A stretch of DNA of 64,000 nucleotides from Paracoccaceae bacterium (GTDB taxonomy: Bacteria; Pseudomonadota; Alphaproteobacteria; Rhodobacterales; Rhodobacteraceae), in contig JAIXZY010000035.1 of assembly GCA_027489355.1 (NCBI GenBank), forward strand, positions 81,773 through 145,772. The letters are read 5' to 3'. Of the stretch, positions 1-8,481 are shown piece after piece; within the stretch, counting starts at the first letter, position 1, and each line of letters begins with the position of its first letter. A model generated the notes under the pieces. The model saw only the letters and a program-made list of their open reading frames with translations, ran no database searches and had not been told where the DNA came from. The position numbers and the translations under genes were made by a program.

Positions 1-2
1 GT

Positions 3-326
3 CGCCAGATCACCGCGGGCATGACCTGCGGCATTGTCGAGCACGTCACCTATCACACGGAAGAAGGTCCACGAATCGGTGGGCAGTTCAGCAAGGGATA
101 CTTCCCGGCCGGCACCGCCACCTACAACGAATGGGTCCTCCACGGAGAGCCGGACCTGAGCCTGCGCATCGACGGCCTGCGCGGGGACGTCATGGTTGCC
201 GCAACGGTGGTGAACCGGATGCTGGACGTGATCAAGGCAGCGCCGGGGATGGCCCGGGTGGACCAGATCGCGCCGGGGCGTCATGTCAGCCGGTTGCGCC
301 ACGTCACGCATCTGGCGGCTTCGTAA
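3..326 (+). CDS. DapB-like NAD(P)-dependent amine/amino-acid dehydrogenase, C-terminal part
   Basis: Open at the left edge of the window; 107 codons remain. The end resembles the end of the complete 332-residue protein at 11278-12276: both have a WV-(L/I)-(D/H)-G stretch, then an AA-x-VVNR motif and a PGR/EGR-Y/H turn close to the C-terminus. That family (dihydrodipicolinate-reductase fold, 2,4-diaminopentanoate dehydrogenase type) reduces or oxidises amino or imino acids with NAD(P). The next gene, a flavin hydroxylase, starts 90 bases downstream in the same direction. The assignment rests on the paralogue only, because the nucleotide-binding half is outside the window. Confidence 0.6.
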   Translation, partial: RQITAGMTCGIVEHVTYHTEEGPRIGGQFSKGYFPAGTATYNEWVLHGEPDLSLRIDGLRGDVMVAATVVNRMLDVIKAAPGMARVDQIAPGRHVSRLRHVTHLAAS

Positions 327-379
327 CCCGCAAAGGGTAGGGTGCCGCCGATGAAACCGAATACTAATCCGACAGCTTT

Positions 380-393
380 TGTACACATGTACA
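380..393. promoter_or_regulatory. Double TGTACA element before the hydroxylase gene
   Basis: TGTACACATGTACA lies 23 bases before the hydroxylase start codon. It is two self-complementary TGTACA hexamers whose centres are 8 bases apart, in an otherwise unremarkable leader. The layout fits an operator of a dimeric repressor such as GntR/FCD or TetR. No regulator is encoded next to it in the window. Confidence 0.35.
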
Positions 394-416
394 CCTAAAC
401 GGAAGGGGCCAAGCCA

Positions 417-1961
417 ATGTTCGATGCCGATGAAAAGCGACTGATGCCTCCAAATGGAGCCGAGTTTCTGGAAAGCCTCCGCGATGGCCGCGAGGTCTGG
501 ATCTATGGCGAAAAGGTCACCGACGTCACCTCCCACCCCGCCTTCCGCAACTCCAGCCGTGCGCTGGCGCGTCTGTATCAGGCGATGCATGAGGAAGGGA
601 CGCGGGAAAAGCTTCTGGTGCCCACCGATACCGGCAGCGGCGGGCAGACCCATGCCTTCTTCAAGGTCCCCCGCTCCAAGGACGACCTGCGCGCCGGACG
701 GCAGGCCATCAAGACCTGGCAGGAACTGGTTTTCGGCTGGATGGGCCGGTCGCCGGATTACAAGGCATCGCTTCTGACCGGCATCGGCGCCAATCCGGAG
801 TATTTCGGCGAGTACGCGCAGAATGCCGCGAACTGGTACCGCAAGGCCCAGGAAGGCGTACTGCACATGGCGCATGCCATCGTGAACCCGCCGGTCGACC
901 GCAATCTGCCCTTCGACCAGATCAACGACGTCGTCGTTCACGTCGAGCGCGAGACGGATGCGGGTGTGATCATCAGCGGCGCCAAGGTGGTGGCGACGGG
1001 CGCGCCCCAGACCCAGTACATGTTCGTGGCGCATACCGGTGCGCCGGCGACGAAGAAGGAATTCGCCCTGTCCTTCATCGCTCCGACCAACGGACCGGGG
1101 ACCAAGCTGATCTGCCGTCCTTCGTACGAATTTGCAGCGGCGACCTCGGGCAGCCCTTGGGACTATCCGCTGTCCAGCCGCTTCGACGAAAACGACTCGA
1201 TCCTCGTGTTCGACAAGTGCCTGATCCCGTGGGAAAACATCATCGTCTACGATGTGAACCGCATCAACAGCTACTACAAGGACATCCGCTGGGACGGACA
1301 GGCGCTGCTGCAGTCGATCACCCGGATGGAAGTCAAGATGACCTTCCTTGCCGGCGCGCTGAGCAAGGCGCTGGACATCACCGGAGCCGGGCAATTCCGC
1401 GGGGTCGAGGCCGCCTTGGGCGAGGTGGTGAACTATCGCAACCTGGTCGCCGGACTGCGTGACGGCATGATCGAGACGGCCAAACCCGGCTTTGGCGGCG
1501 CGATGCTGCCGAACCCGCGCTACGGCAAGGCCTATACTTCGGTCGCGCCCAAGCTTTACAGCCGGATCAAGGAAATCGTGGAGACCGTCGTGGCTTCGGG
1601 TCTGATCTACCTGAACTCGAATACCGAGGACCTGAAGACCCCGGAACTGCGGCCCTACCTGGAGAAGTATCTGCGCGGCTCGAACGGCCTGACGGTGGAC
1701 GACCGCTCCAAGACGATGAAGCTGCTCTGGGACGCCATCGGGTCCGAGTTCGGCGGTCGGCACGAACTGTACGAACTCAACTATTTCGGCTCGCCGGAAC
1801 TCAACAACATCGAGTCGCTGGCCCATGCCCGCGCCAATGGCGAGATTGACGAGATGCGCACCCTGGTCGAGAAGTGCATGAACGAATACGACGTCAACGG
1901 CTGGACGGTAAGCGACTTCATCAACCCCGACGACGTAAGCCGGGTGCGCCGGTCCCGCTGA
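417..1961 (+). CDS. 4-hydroxyphenylacetate 3-hydroxylase (HpaB/PvcC) family flavin monooxygenase
   Basis: 514 residues, the usual length of the oxygenase component of two-component FADH2-dependent phenol hydroxylases. The N-terminal segment with an RDGREVWIYGE-type motif followed by THPAF-like residues (here SHPAF) and the all-alpha acyl-CoA-dehydrogenase-like C-terminal half are typical. The enzyme needs reduced FAD from a separate reductase, which is not adjacent. The start has an AAGGGG ribosome binding site. The preceding gene is a DapB-like dehydrogenase and a strong terminator follows, so it may end an operon that begins outside the window. Substrate unknown: members act on 4-hydroxyphenylacetate, chlorophenols, pyoverdine precursors or other aromatics. 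Confidence 0.85.
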   Translation: MFDADEKRLMPPNGAEFLESLRDGREVWIYGEKVTDVTSHPAFRNSSRALARLYQAMHEEGTREKLLVPTDTGSGGQTHAFFKVPRSKDDLRAGRQAIKTWQELVFGWMGRSPDYKASLLTGIGANPEYFGEYAQNAANWYRKAQEGVLHMAHAIVNPPVDRNLPFDQINDVVVHVERETDAGVIISGAKVVATGAPQTQYMFVAHTGAPATKKEFALSFIAPTNGPGTKLICRPSYEFAAATSGSPWDYPLSSRFDENDSILVFDKCLIPWENIIVYDVNRINSYYKDIRWDGQALLQSITRMEVKMTFLAGALSKALDITGAGQFRGVEAALGEVVNYRNLVAGLRDGMIETAKPGFGGAMLPNPRYGKAYTSVAPKLYSRIKEIVETVVASGLIYLNSNTEDLKTPELRPYLEKYLRGSNGLTVDDRSKTMKLLWDAIGSEFGGRHELYELNYFGSPELNNIESLAHARANGEIDEMRTLVEKCMNEYDVNGWTVSDFINPDDVSRVRRSR

Positions 1962-1988
1962 CCGCAGCGGCAAGCGCAGACAACAAAC

Positions 1989-2018
1989 GCCGGGCCCCGC
2001 ATCGCCTCGGGGCCCGGC
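1989..2018 (+). terminator. Rho-independent terminator after the HpaB-family gene
   Basis: A perfect 11-bp stem (GCCGGGCCCCG at 1989-1999, complement at 2008-2018) with an 8-base loop is followed by TTGCTTGATTTT. It starts 28 bases after the hydroxylase stop codon. A possible upstream TTG start of the next gene would lie inside this structure, which argues for the ATG at 2059. Confidence 0.8.
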
Positions 2019-2058
2019 TTGCTTGATTTTCGAAGGCACGGCCGGAGATGCTGCCCCA

Positions 2059-3252
2059 ATGACTTCACTGCCTGCCGACCGGATGCGTCCGGCCGACCGT
2101 ATCCTTGTCCAGATCCTTGTGGGCGTAACCCTTTGCCACCTGATCAATGACGTGATCCAGGCCCTGCTGCCGGCGCTTTATCCGATGTTCAAGGCGGACC
2201 TCGGGCTAAGCTTCACACAGATCGGCACGATCGGTCTGATGTTCCAGGTCACGGCCTCGATCTTCCAGCCGATGATCGGCCTGCTGACCGACCGGCACCC
2301 CAGCCGGTTGGGGCTGCCCATTGCCCTTGGCCTGACCGGGACCTCGCTTCTGCTTTTGTCGCAGGCGCAAAGTTACCCGGCGGTTCTTGTGGCGGCGATC
2401 GTCATGGGCCTGGGGTCCTCCATCTTCCATCCCGAGGCCGCAAGGGCGGCGCGGCTCAGTTCCGGCGGGCGCTACGGGCTCGCCCAGTCGGTGTTCCAGG
2501 TCGGCGGAAGCGTCGGCACGTCTCTGGCCCCCGTGCTGGCGGCCTTCGTCATCCTTCCGCTTGGCCAGGCGGCGATCCTCAGCTTCGTTCTCCTGGTTCT
2601 GGCGGGCCTGCTGATCGTGACCCGAATTTCGGCCTGGTACCTGGAAGCACAACTGCAACATCGTGCAGCCCTACGCTCGGCGGCGGCATCGGGGCGGCCG
2701 CGGCCGCAGGTGATCGCCACCATCACCATCCTCTGCCTGCTGATCTTTGCGAAGAACATCTACACCACAAGCATCCAGAACTATTACACCTTCTACCTGA
2801 TCGACCAGTTCGGCCTGCCGGTGCAGTCGGCCCAGCTTCTGCTGTTCCTCTTCCTCGGCGCAATCGCCGTCGGCACACTTCTTGGCGGTCCGCTGACCGA
2901 CCGCTTCGGCACCCGTTTCGTGATCTGGTTCTCGATCCTCGGTTGCCTGCCCTTCACCCTTGCCCTGCCCTATGCCAACCTGCCCCTCGCCTGTCTGCTA
3001 TCGGTGCTGATCGGTCTGATCCTGTCCTCGGCCTTTTCGGCAATCGTGGTCTTCGGGCAGGAACTGCTGCCCGGGCGCGTGGGGCTGATCGCAGGTCTGT
3101 TCTTCGGGCTGGCCTTCGGTTTCTCGGGGATCGGCGCTGTCACGCTGGGCATGCTGGCCGACGCCTACGGCATCCGCACGGTCTTCGTGCTGTGTTCCTA
3201 CCTGCCGGTTCTGGGCTTCCTGGCCCTCTTCCTTCCGCGGCTCGTCCGCTGA
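2059..3252 (+). CDS. MFS transporter, fosmidomycin-resistance (Fsr) type
   Basis: 397 residues with about twelve hydrophobic segments, an inner-membrane drug/proton antiporter fold. The N-terminal QILVGVTLCHLINDV stretch and the following LLPALYPMFK segment are hallmarks of the Fsr branch of MFS exporters. The ATG at 2059 is preceded by a GGAG element and lies outside the upstream terminator. It stands between the hydroxylase and the binding-protein gene, both on the same strand, but with terminator and leader sequence around it, so it is probably transcribed on its own. The substrate cannot be read from the sequence. Confidence 0.8.
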   Translation: MTSLPADRMRPADRILVQILVGVTLCHLINDVIQALLPALYPMFKADLGLSFTQIGTIGLMFQVTASIFQPMIGLLTDRHPSRLGLPIALGLTGTSLLLLSQAQSYPAVLVAAIVMGLGSSIFHPEAARAARLSSGGRYGLAQSVFQVGGSVGTSLAPVLAAFVILPLGQAAILSFVLLVLAGLLIVTRISAWYLEAQLQHRAALRSAAASGRPRPQVIATITILCLLIFAKNIYTTSIQNYYTFYLIDQFGLPVQSAQLLLFLFLGAIAVGTLLGGPLTDRFGTRFVIWFSILGCLPFTLALPYANLPLACLLSVLIGLILSSAFSAIVVFGQELLPGRVGLIAGLFFGLAFGFSGIGAVTLGMLADAYGIRTVFVLCSYLPVLGFLALFLPRLVR

Positions 3253-3414
3253 CCGGCACAGGCCAGCCGACGTCTCATTCTGGATCACCCATGAGGGGTA
3301 TCGGATGCGATATGCTTTGGGGGCAACCTTCGGCTTCAGGTCCAGAAGTCCCGTCCGATGGACCCCCTAAAATGGGCTGGGAACCTGCCCATGCCAAGAT
3401 CAACAGGAGGATCC

Positions 3415-4941
3415 ATGATCAGGCAAAAGACGAAGGCGCCGCGACTTGTCGGCAAGCATCTGGCAAGCACCATCGCTGCGACGACCTTGGGCATGATGCT
3501 CACTCTCTCGCCGCTGGCCGCCTGGGCCGAATCGATCGTGACCATCGGCATCGTCGGCAAGGGCGGTTTCGGCCCGGTCGAAGTGCACCGCTCGGAAGGT
3601 GATGAAGTGACCCGCGTGGCCAACCAGGCCGCGGTGTTCGAACAGCTGGTCGGACTAAACCCCGACGGCAGCACCCGCCTGCTGCTGGCCGAATCGATCG
3701 AGCCCGAGGACGACTCGGCCACCCGCTGGATCATCAAGATCAAGCAGGGCGTGAAGTTCCACGACGGGCGCGAGATGGATTCCGAAGACGTGGCCTTCTC
3801 GATCAAGCGGATGACCGAGCCGGGCATGATCCCCGCAGGGCTCGTCGGCCCGATCACCTCGGTCGAGGCAGTGGACAAGTACACCGTCCGCATCACCTAC
3901 CCCGGTCCCAAGAACTGGGTCGTCGAAAGCCTGTCCGACCCCTACTGCGTCATCGTGCAGAAGGATTTCACCAAGGAAAAGCCGATCGGCACCGGCCCGT
4001 TCAAGCTGGGCGCCATCACCAATGGCCAGTCGGTCACCCTGGAACGCTTTGCCGACTATCACGGTGAGCCGGCCGCCTCGGACCGCATCGACGTGCAGTT
4101 CTTCGGCGAGTCCCAGGCAGCCCTGAACGCCATCACTGGCGGCCAGGTCGACATGATCATGAACTTCGAACCGGCCCTCGTGGACGAGGTCGAGGGCAAT
4201 GAAGATCTGGTTGTTTACGACAGCCCGACCGGCCAGTCCTATCCGCTGCAGATGCGGACCGATGTGGCCCCGTTCTCGGACCCGCGCCTGCGCCAGGCGC
4301 TGCGTCTGGTCCTGGACCGTGACGCGATGGTGTTCTCGGCCTATAACGGCCATGCCACCCTCGCCGACGACCTTTATGGCCGCGCGGATCCGCTGTTCCG
4401 CACCGACCTGAAGCGCGAGCGTGACGTCGAGAAGGCAAAGGCACTGATCGAGGAAGCGGGCCTTGCCGGCACCCAGCTGGAGCTGGTGATGAACGGCGAT
4501 CCGACGGCCGGCCTGATCCTCGCCGAGAACGCCAAGGAGATCGGCCTCGACATCAGCGTCAAGTCGGTGGATGGACCCAGCTTCTACAACGAGGAATACA
4601 TGGAACGCCCGTTCTTCGGTGGCGACTACTGGCCTCCGATGAGCTACCTGATGACGTCGTCGATGGTGGATGCGCCCAACGCAAGCTTCGGCCAGATCCG
4701 CTGGAAGGACGACGAGTATTTCGCCGACTGGAAGGTTGCCAGCGAAACGCTTGACCCGGAAGTGCGCAAGGAAAAGGTGTCGCACCTGCAGGAAATCCTG
4801 TTCGACCGCGGTGCTTGGATCATCGGGGCCTATCCGAACGAGTTGATCATCCATTCGGCCAAGCTGACGGGCCTTCCCGAATCCGACCTCTGGGGCCGCG
4901 CGGGGTACCGCTACATCCCGGATCTCGCCAAGACCGAATGA
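3415..4941 (+). CDS. ABC transporter substrate-binding protein, family 5 (oligopeptide/dipeptide type)
   Basis: 508 residues including a signal peptide (basic start, then a hydrophobic run ending near an AWA-E cleavage site around residue 40). The mature part carries the family-5 pattern: VKFHDGREMDSEDVAFSIKR near residue 120, then a GTGPFKL motif. It should bind a peptide, amino-acid derivative or opine in the periplasm. A perfect AGGAGG stands 4 bases before the ATG at 3415, which decides the start over an in-frame ATG at 3358. Matching permease and ATPase genes lie 2.6 kb downstream at 7533-11243, separated by three genes on the other strand. A strong terminator follows. Confidence 0.85.
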   Translation: MIRQKTKAPRLVGKHLASTIAATTLGMMLTLSPLAAWAESIVTIGIVGKGGFGPVEVHRSEGDEVTRVANQAAVFEQLVGLNPDGSTRLLLAESIEPEDDSATRWIIKIKQGVKFHDGREMDSEDVAFSIKRMTEPGMIPAGLVGPITSVEAVDKYTVRITYPGPKNWVVESLSDPYCVIVQKDFTKEKPIGTGPFKLGAITNGQSVTLERFADYHGEPAASDRIDVQFFGESQAALNAITGGQVDMIMNFEPALVDEVEGNEDLVVYDSPTGQSYPLQMRTDVAPFSDPRLRQALRLVLDRDAMVFSAYNGHATLADDLYGRADPLFRTDLKRERDVEKAKALIEEAGLAGTQLELVMNGDPTAGLILAENAKEIGLDISVKSVDGPSFYNEEYMERPFFGGDYWPPMSYLMTSSMVDAPNASFGQIRWKDDEYFADWKVASETLDPEVRKEKVSHLQEILFDRGAWIIGAYPNELIIHSAKLTGLPESDLWGRAGYRYIPDLAKTE

Positions 4942-4956
4942 TCTTCGACAAATGAC

Positions 4957-4988
4957 AGGGGCCGCCGCGGATGGTCGCGGCGGCCCCT
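4957..4988. terminator. Strong terminator between convergent genes
   Basis: A 13-bp GC-rich stem (AGGGGCCGCCGCG at 4957-4969, complement at 4976-4988) with a 6-base loop is followed by TTGTCTT. It lies 15 bases after the binding-protein stop codon. The convergent epimerase gene ends at 5015, so the hairpin could serve both strands. Confidence 0.8.
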
Positions 4989-5014
4989 TTGTCTTGCCCG
5001 ACTACCCTGCCCGT

Positions 5015-6001
5015 TCATCCCAGAAAGAAGCCACCGCAAAGCGGGTCCTGCGGGTCCAGAGTCCAGACCGCCCGGCCCGTCGCATATGGCCTGGTCTCGA
5101 TCATGGGAAGGACAGTGCCATCCGCCGCCGCCACCTCGGGGACCGAGATTTCGAAATGCGTTCCAACCGGCGATTGCGCGCGGACCTGCTGGCCTGACGC
5201 AATCCGCCCGGTTGCATGAAGCAGCGTCGCCATTGCGGAACTTGCAGTGCCGCAGGGCGACCGGTCCAGGTTCCCCTCCCCGAAGAACGCCGCTCCGGTG
5301 TAGCGCGCGATACCTTCGCTGGTTTGGAGGGGGTCGTGAAAGAGCACGAGGTCAGGCGCCTGACCATCCTGTGCGGTCAGAGCCGCCTTCACCTCAAGAT
5401 AGGTCTCGCGCAACCACGGCAGCGCGGGAATGTCGACGGTCAGGCTTGACCCGGCCAGCGGCACGATCGCCACCTGCGCGCCTGCGTCCACCAGATCCAG
5501 CGAAAGGGTGCCAAGGGAGGTCGGACAGCAGCGGTCCCGGCTGCGCAGGCGGCTGGGCACATGCCGATACCGAACCGCCTGCACCGTCTTGCCGGTCCAG
5601 AGGACAGAAGCACCGACCTGTCCCGACGGAACGTCTATCCTCAGCTGGTTCCACCCGTCCTGTGGTGGGACCCATCCCTCGGCCAGGGCGGCAGCGGCCA
5701 GGGCAATCGTTCCATGACCGCAGGCCATCTTGAACGCGCTTGCCGGATTGGCATCGAAGAACAAGGCCCCGAAATCGCTGTCGGGACGGACCGGGGCGGT
5801 CCGGAAGGCGCCAAACATCTCTGCATGTCCGCGTGGCTCACTGACGACCGAGCGCAACCGCGCCCAGACCCCGCTCCGCGCCGTAGCCGCCTTTTCCGCC
5901 ATAGTGCCGCCCAAGGGTTCAGGAGCATCCAGCAAGATGCGCAAAGGCTCGCCAGCGACGTGGTAGTCCAGCGTTGCGACGGTCTCGGGGCTTACGGACA
6001 T
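5015..6001 (-). CDS. Proline racemase / 4-hydroxyproline 2-epimerase family protein
   Basis: 328 residues. Both catalytic cysteine motifs of the family are present: MACGHGTI (Cys94) and DRSPCGT (Cys250). In the dehydratase branch (trans-3-hydroxyproline dehydratase) the first cysteine position is threonine or serine, so this protein should be an epimerase or racemase. The usual trans-4-hydroxyproline to cis-4-hydroxy-D-proline reaction feeds a D-amino-acid oxidase, and FAD oxidases of that fold are encoded nearby (12273, 16519). The segment around residues 145-165 departs from the usual NVPSF-type motif, so substrate preference may differ. It is followed on its own strand by the 4957-4988 hairpin. 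Confidence 0.75.
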   Translation of the reverse strand: MSVSPETVATLDYHVAGEPLRILLDAPEPLGGTMAEKAATARSGVWARLRSVVSEPRGHAEMFGAFRTAPVRPDSDFGALFFDANPASAFKMACGHGTIALAAAALAEGWVPPQDGWNQLRIDVPSGQVGASVLWTGKTVQAVRYRHVPSRLRSRDRCCPTSLGTLSLDLVDAGAQVAIVPLAGSSLTVDIPALPWLRETYLEVKAALTAQDGQAPDLVLFHDPLQTSEGIARYTGAAFFGEGNLDRSPCGTASSAMATLLHATGRIASGQQVRAQSPVGTHFEISVPEVAAADGTVLPMIETRPYATGRAVWTLDPQDPLCGGFFLG

Positions 6002-6053
6002 CCGTTGTTTCCTTCGTCATGCCGGCATGCGGATCGGCCGGGCCAGTAGAAAA

Positions 6054-6079
6054 TGCCGTCCCGCGGGTGCAGGACGGCA
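6054..6079 (-). terminator. Terminator after the small monooxygenase gene
   Basis: An 8-bp perfect stem (TGCCGTCC/GGACGGCA) with a 10-base loop, followed on the minus strand by TTTT at 6053-6050. It lies about 45 bases past the stop codon at 6125 and before the epimerase gene, so it separates the two minus-strand units. Confidence 0.6.
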
Positions 6080-6124
6080 CGGGCCGTGGTCGCGATGCGT
6101 GGCCGCACCTTCGCGGCCCGGCAG

Positions 6125-6406
6125 TCAGGCAAAATCGTAGATCGCGTCCGTCGAGCGATGACCGAAGGCGCTCTCGAAGGCTTCGATCATCGCGCCAGCC
6201 TCGGCCTTGAAGGCGGCATAGGCTTCACGGCTCGGCCAGACGTCCAGATCAAGGAACTCGGTCTCGTTGGTCACGACCTGATGGCTGATGCGTCCATGCT
6301 TCTCGAAAAGGGCCCGGATCGGCGCAAGCATGCTGATGTTTTCCTTGGCCCAGTCGGCCAGTTGCTGGCGCGGAACGGGAAAGCGAACGACAACCATGAT
6401 CGACAT
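6125..6406 (-). CDS. Small antibiotic-biosynthesis-monooxygenase (ABM/YgiN-like) domain protein
   Basis: 93 residues, one dimeric ferredoxin-like alpha/beta barrel unit. The MVVVRFPV first strand, an LDVWPSREAYAAF segment in the second half and the length match the ABM/EthD superfamily. Such proteins are cofactor-free oxygenases or scavenging enzymes of quinones and aromatics, which would fit the HpaB-type hydroxylase at 417. It lies between the TetR gene and the epimerase, on the same strand as both, with its own terminator downstream. Catalytic activity cannot be confirmed from the sequence, and many members of this fold have no known reaction. Confidence 0.6.
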   Translation of the reverse strand: MSIMVVVRFPVPRQQLADWAKENISMLAPIRALFEKHGRISHQVVTNETEFLDLDVWPSREAYAAFKAEAGAMIEAFESAFGHRSTDAIYDFA

Positions 6407-6512
6407 GAGGGGCTCCTGAATGACTCTGCGCGCCGATGCCGGCGCTTGCTCCGCCAGATAGGCAGGAGAGAGCGGTCAATGCGATACCTCTGTTGGGTGA
6501 CCGCCCCGCAGT

Positions 6513-7100
6513 TCAGGTCGGCCTGAACAGGGGGGCCATCAGGGCGCGCACCTCGTCAGCGGGAAAGGCGCGTCCGGTCTTGGCCGAAACCAGGAAGATG
6601 CCTTCCAGCAGGATCGGCAGGGTGTCCCGCACCGCCTCGGGCAGAAACGGCGACAGCGCGCGCCGGGAAATCAGGGTCCAGTCCCGGCAGACATCCGACA
6701 ACGCCTCGTCATCGAACCCGCTGAGAAACAGCTCGTAATCGCGCACCAGGCCGGAATGGTCGTGCAGGGTCACGGCCTCGACCATCTCGGCCACGGTATC
6801 CAGAACCGGCGCGCCATTGCGCAGCGCACGGACGATCCGGTCGTAGCGCGCTTCGGTACGTTCCTTTCCGTAGAGCAGGATGGCGCGCAGCAGGTCGGTC
6901 TTGTCGGTGAAGTAATAGGTGGTCGAACCGAGCGGCACCTTCGCCTCGTCGGCAATGCTGCGGAATGTCAGGCTCTTGTGACCGGACTTCTGGACAACCC
7001 GATAGCCCGCCTCGATGATTTCGGCCTTGCGGCCGTTCTGCCCCTCGGCAGCCACCTGTGCCCGGCCCCCCTTGCGCGCCCTGCCCTGCTCTGCAGCCAT
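6513..7100 (-). CDS. TetR-family transcriptional regulator
   Basis: 195 residues. The N-terminal helix-turn-helix (residues about 25-70) has the TetR pattern: AGYRVVQKSGHKSLTFRSIA, then VPLGSTTYYFTDKTDLL. The C-terminal half is a typical ligand-binding bundle with no recognisable specificity. It is divergent from the ABC permease operon that starts at 7533, with 432 bases between the two starts. That gap contains the dyad at 7367-7380, so it could control that operon, itself, or the small monooxygenase gene downstream of it. Confidence 0.85.
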   Translation of the reverse strand: MAAEQGRARKGGRAQVAAEGQNGRKAEIIEAGYRVVQKSGHKSLTFRSIADEAKVPLGSTTYYFTDKTDLLRAILLYGKERTEARYDRIVRALRNGAPVLDTVAEMVEAVTLHDHSGLVRDYELFLSGFDDEALSDVCRDWTLISRRALSPFLPEAVRDTLPILLEGIFLVSAKTGRAFPADEVRALMAPLFRPT

Positions 7101-7366
7101 CGTCTAGCCCCTCGCTGTCGCCTGCCCATAGTGAAAAGGGTGCGCAAGCATGTTCAAGCCTTTCCACGATTGCGCGGTGAATTGCCGGTTCAAGGACAGT
7201 ACAATTCGTGTCCGATTATAGAACGGACGACAGGCGTGCAACCCGGCATCACCCGCGGTTCCCGGGTCGACGGCGGCGACGGCTGCTTCGGATTCCGCAG
7301 CGAGTCCGCATCACCTTGCAGGGTGATGGCCGCCTTGACGCGGATGCGTGTAGCATCCCGCTCATC

Positions 7367-7380
7367 GAACGAAAACGTTC
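7367..7380. promoter_or_regulatory. Candidate operator, GAACG-AAAA-CGTTC dyad
   Basis: A perfect inverted repeat with 5-bp arms and a 4-base AT spacer, in the divergent region between the tetR gene and the dpp-type operon. Size and symmetry suit a TetR dimer. No promoter hexamers near it are clear enough to position it relative to transcription. Confidence 0.35.
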
Positions 7381-7396
7381 AGCAGATGGGCATGCC

Positions 7397-7513
7397 ATGA
7401 AACTCGTCAGTTACGTCCGGGGTACTTCCTGGGGTGGGCGCGCACTTTTCCGCCGCTCCGGAGTTGAAGCCTTCCCCCTGGCGCGGCAAGTGTCTGCCGG
7501 GCAGGAAAGATAA
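7397..7513 (+). pseudogene. Possible remnant of a fumarylacetoacetate hydrolase gene (N-terminus only)
   Basis: A 38-codon frame begins MKLVSYVRG and continues WGGRALFRRSGVEAF before a stop. FAH-domain proteins very often begin MKLVSY followed by a Trp-Gly-Ala-Leu segment and Gly-Val-x-Asp. Nothing after the stop resembles the rest of the family. It ends 19 bases before the GTG start of the permease gene, so a truncated relic left by deletion is plausible. An alternative is a chance frame or a short translated leader of the operon. Confidence 0.3.
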
Positions 7514-7532
7514 GCAGAGAAAGGGGCGGCCT

Positions 7533-8480
7533 GTGCTCTGGAAAACGGTCTTCAAGCGCGTCGTGCTTGGATTGTGCACGATTCTGGCGGTTTCGGTCGT
7601 CATCTTCGCCGCCACCAACATCATTCCCGGGGACGCTGCCCGGGCAATCCTTGGGCGGGCGGCAACCGACGAAGCCGTGGCGCAGCTTCAGGCCGAAATG
7701 GGGTTGGACCGACCCCTTGCCGTTCAGTTCGGCAGCTGGCTCTGGGGCTTCGTCCATCTGGACATGGGGAAATCCCTCCTGTCCGGCTCCTCGGTATGGG
7801 AGCTGATCCAGCCACGTCTGGCAAACTCGCTCATCCTTCTTCTGGTCACGTCCTGCATCGCCATTCCGCTGTCGGTGATCCTGGGCGTGCTGATGGCGCT
7901 GCGAGCCGGTCGGGCCTTCGACACCGTCGCAAATTCTATCATCATCATGATGGCCGGAATCCCGGAATTCGTGGTCGGCATCATCTTGATTCTGGTCTTT
8001 TCCACCCATCTCCTGCCGATCCTGCCCCCGACCTCGATGCTGCCGGTGGGCGAAACCCTGGCGCAGAACCTCTCGATCCTGGTCCTGCCGGTGACAACAC
8101 TGGTGGCCGCGATCCTGCCCTACCTGTCCCGCCTGGTGCGCGGCACGCTGCTGGACGCCCTTTCGTCGGAATACGTGGTGACAGCCCGCCTGAAGGGCGT
8201 CCGCGAGCGTGACGTGATCATCCGGCACGCACTGCGCAACAGCCTGGTCCCGGCGATCCAGGCCTCGGCCCTGTCGCTGGGCTATATTCTGGGCGGCGCC
8301 GTGGTGGTCGAGTTCGTGTTCCAGTATCCCGGCCTTGGCACGGCCCTGCGCGATGCCATCGCATCACGCGATCTCTTCGTCATCCAGGGCGTCGTGCTGA
8401 TCTTCGCCACCGGCTACGTCGTGTTCAACCTCGTGGCCGACGTCCTCACCATCCTCGTTACTCCCAGATTGAGAGGCTGA
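7533..8480 (+). CDS. ABC transporter permease, DppB/OppB type
   Basis: 315 residues, six predicted transmembrane helices, first subunit of a family-5 (peptide/nickel) importer. The binding-protein-dependent transport signature is seen in the second half, in TARLKGVRERDVIIRHALRN, the EAA loop that contacts the ATPase. The GTG at 7533, preceded by GAAAGGGG, gives the usual N-terminus (VLWKTVFKR then a hydrophobic helix); an in-frame GTG at 7434 would add an atypical tail. It is the first gene of an operon: permease, permease (1-base gap), fused ATPase (overlap), DapB-like dehydrogenase and FAD oxidase. Confidence 0.85.
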   Translation: MLWKTVFKRVVLGLCTILAVSVVIFAATNIIPGDAARAILGRAATDEAVAQLQAEMGLDRPLAVQFGSWLWGFVHLDMGKSLLSGSSVWELIQPRLANSLILLLVTSCIAIPLSVILGVLMALRAGRAFDTVANSIIIMMAGIPEFVVGIILILVFSTHLLPILPPTSMLPVGETLAQNLSILVLPVTTLVAAILPYLSRLVRGTLLDALSSEYVVTARLKGVRERDVIIRHALRNSLVPAIQASALSLGYILGGAVVVEFVFQYPGLGTALRDAIASRDLFVIQGVVLIFATGYVVFNLVADVLTILVTPRLRG

Positions 8481-8481
8481 C

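Larger units (their letters stand above)
7101..7532. other. 432-base gap between the TetR gene and the ABC operon
   Basis: No intact gene is visible. The stretch must hold the promoters of both divergent units. It contains a hyphenated palindrome at 7367-7380 and, at 7397-7513, a short reading frame that looks like the beginning of a fumarylacetoacetate-hydrolase gene. No terminal inverted repeats or transposase fragments were found. Confidence 0.6.
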
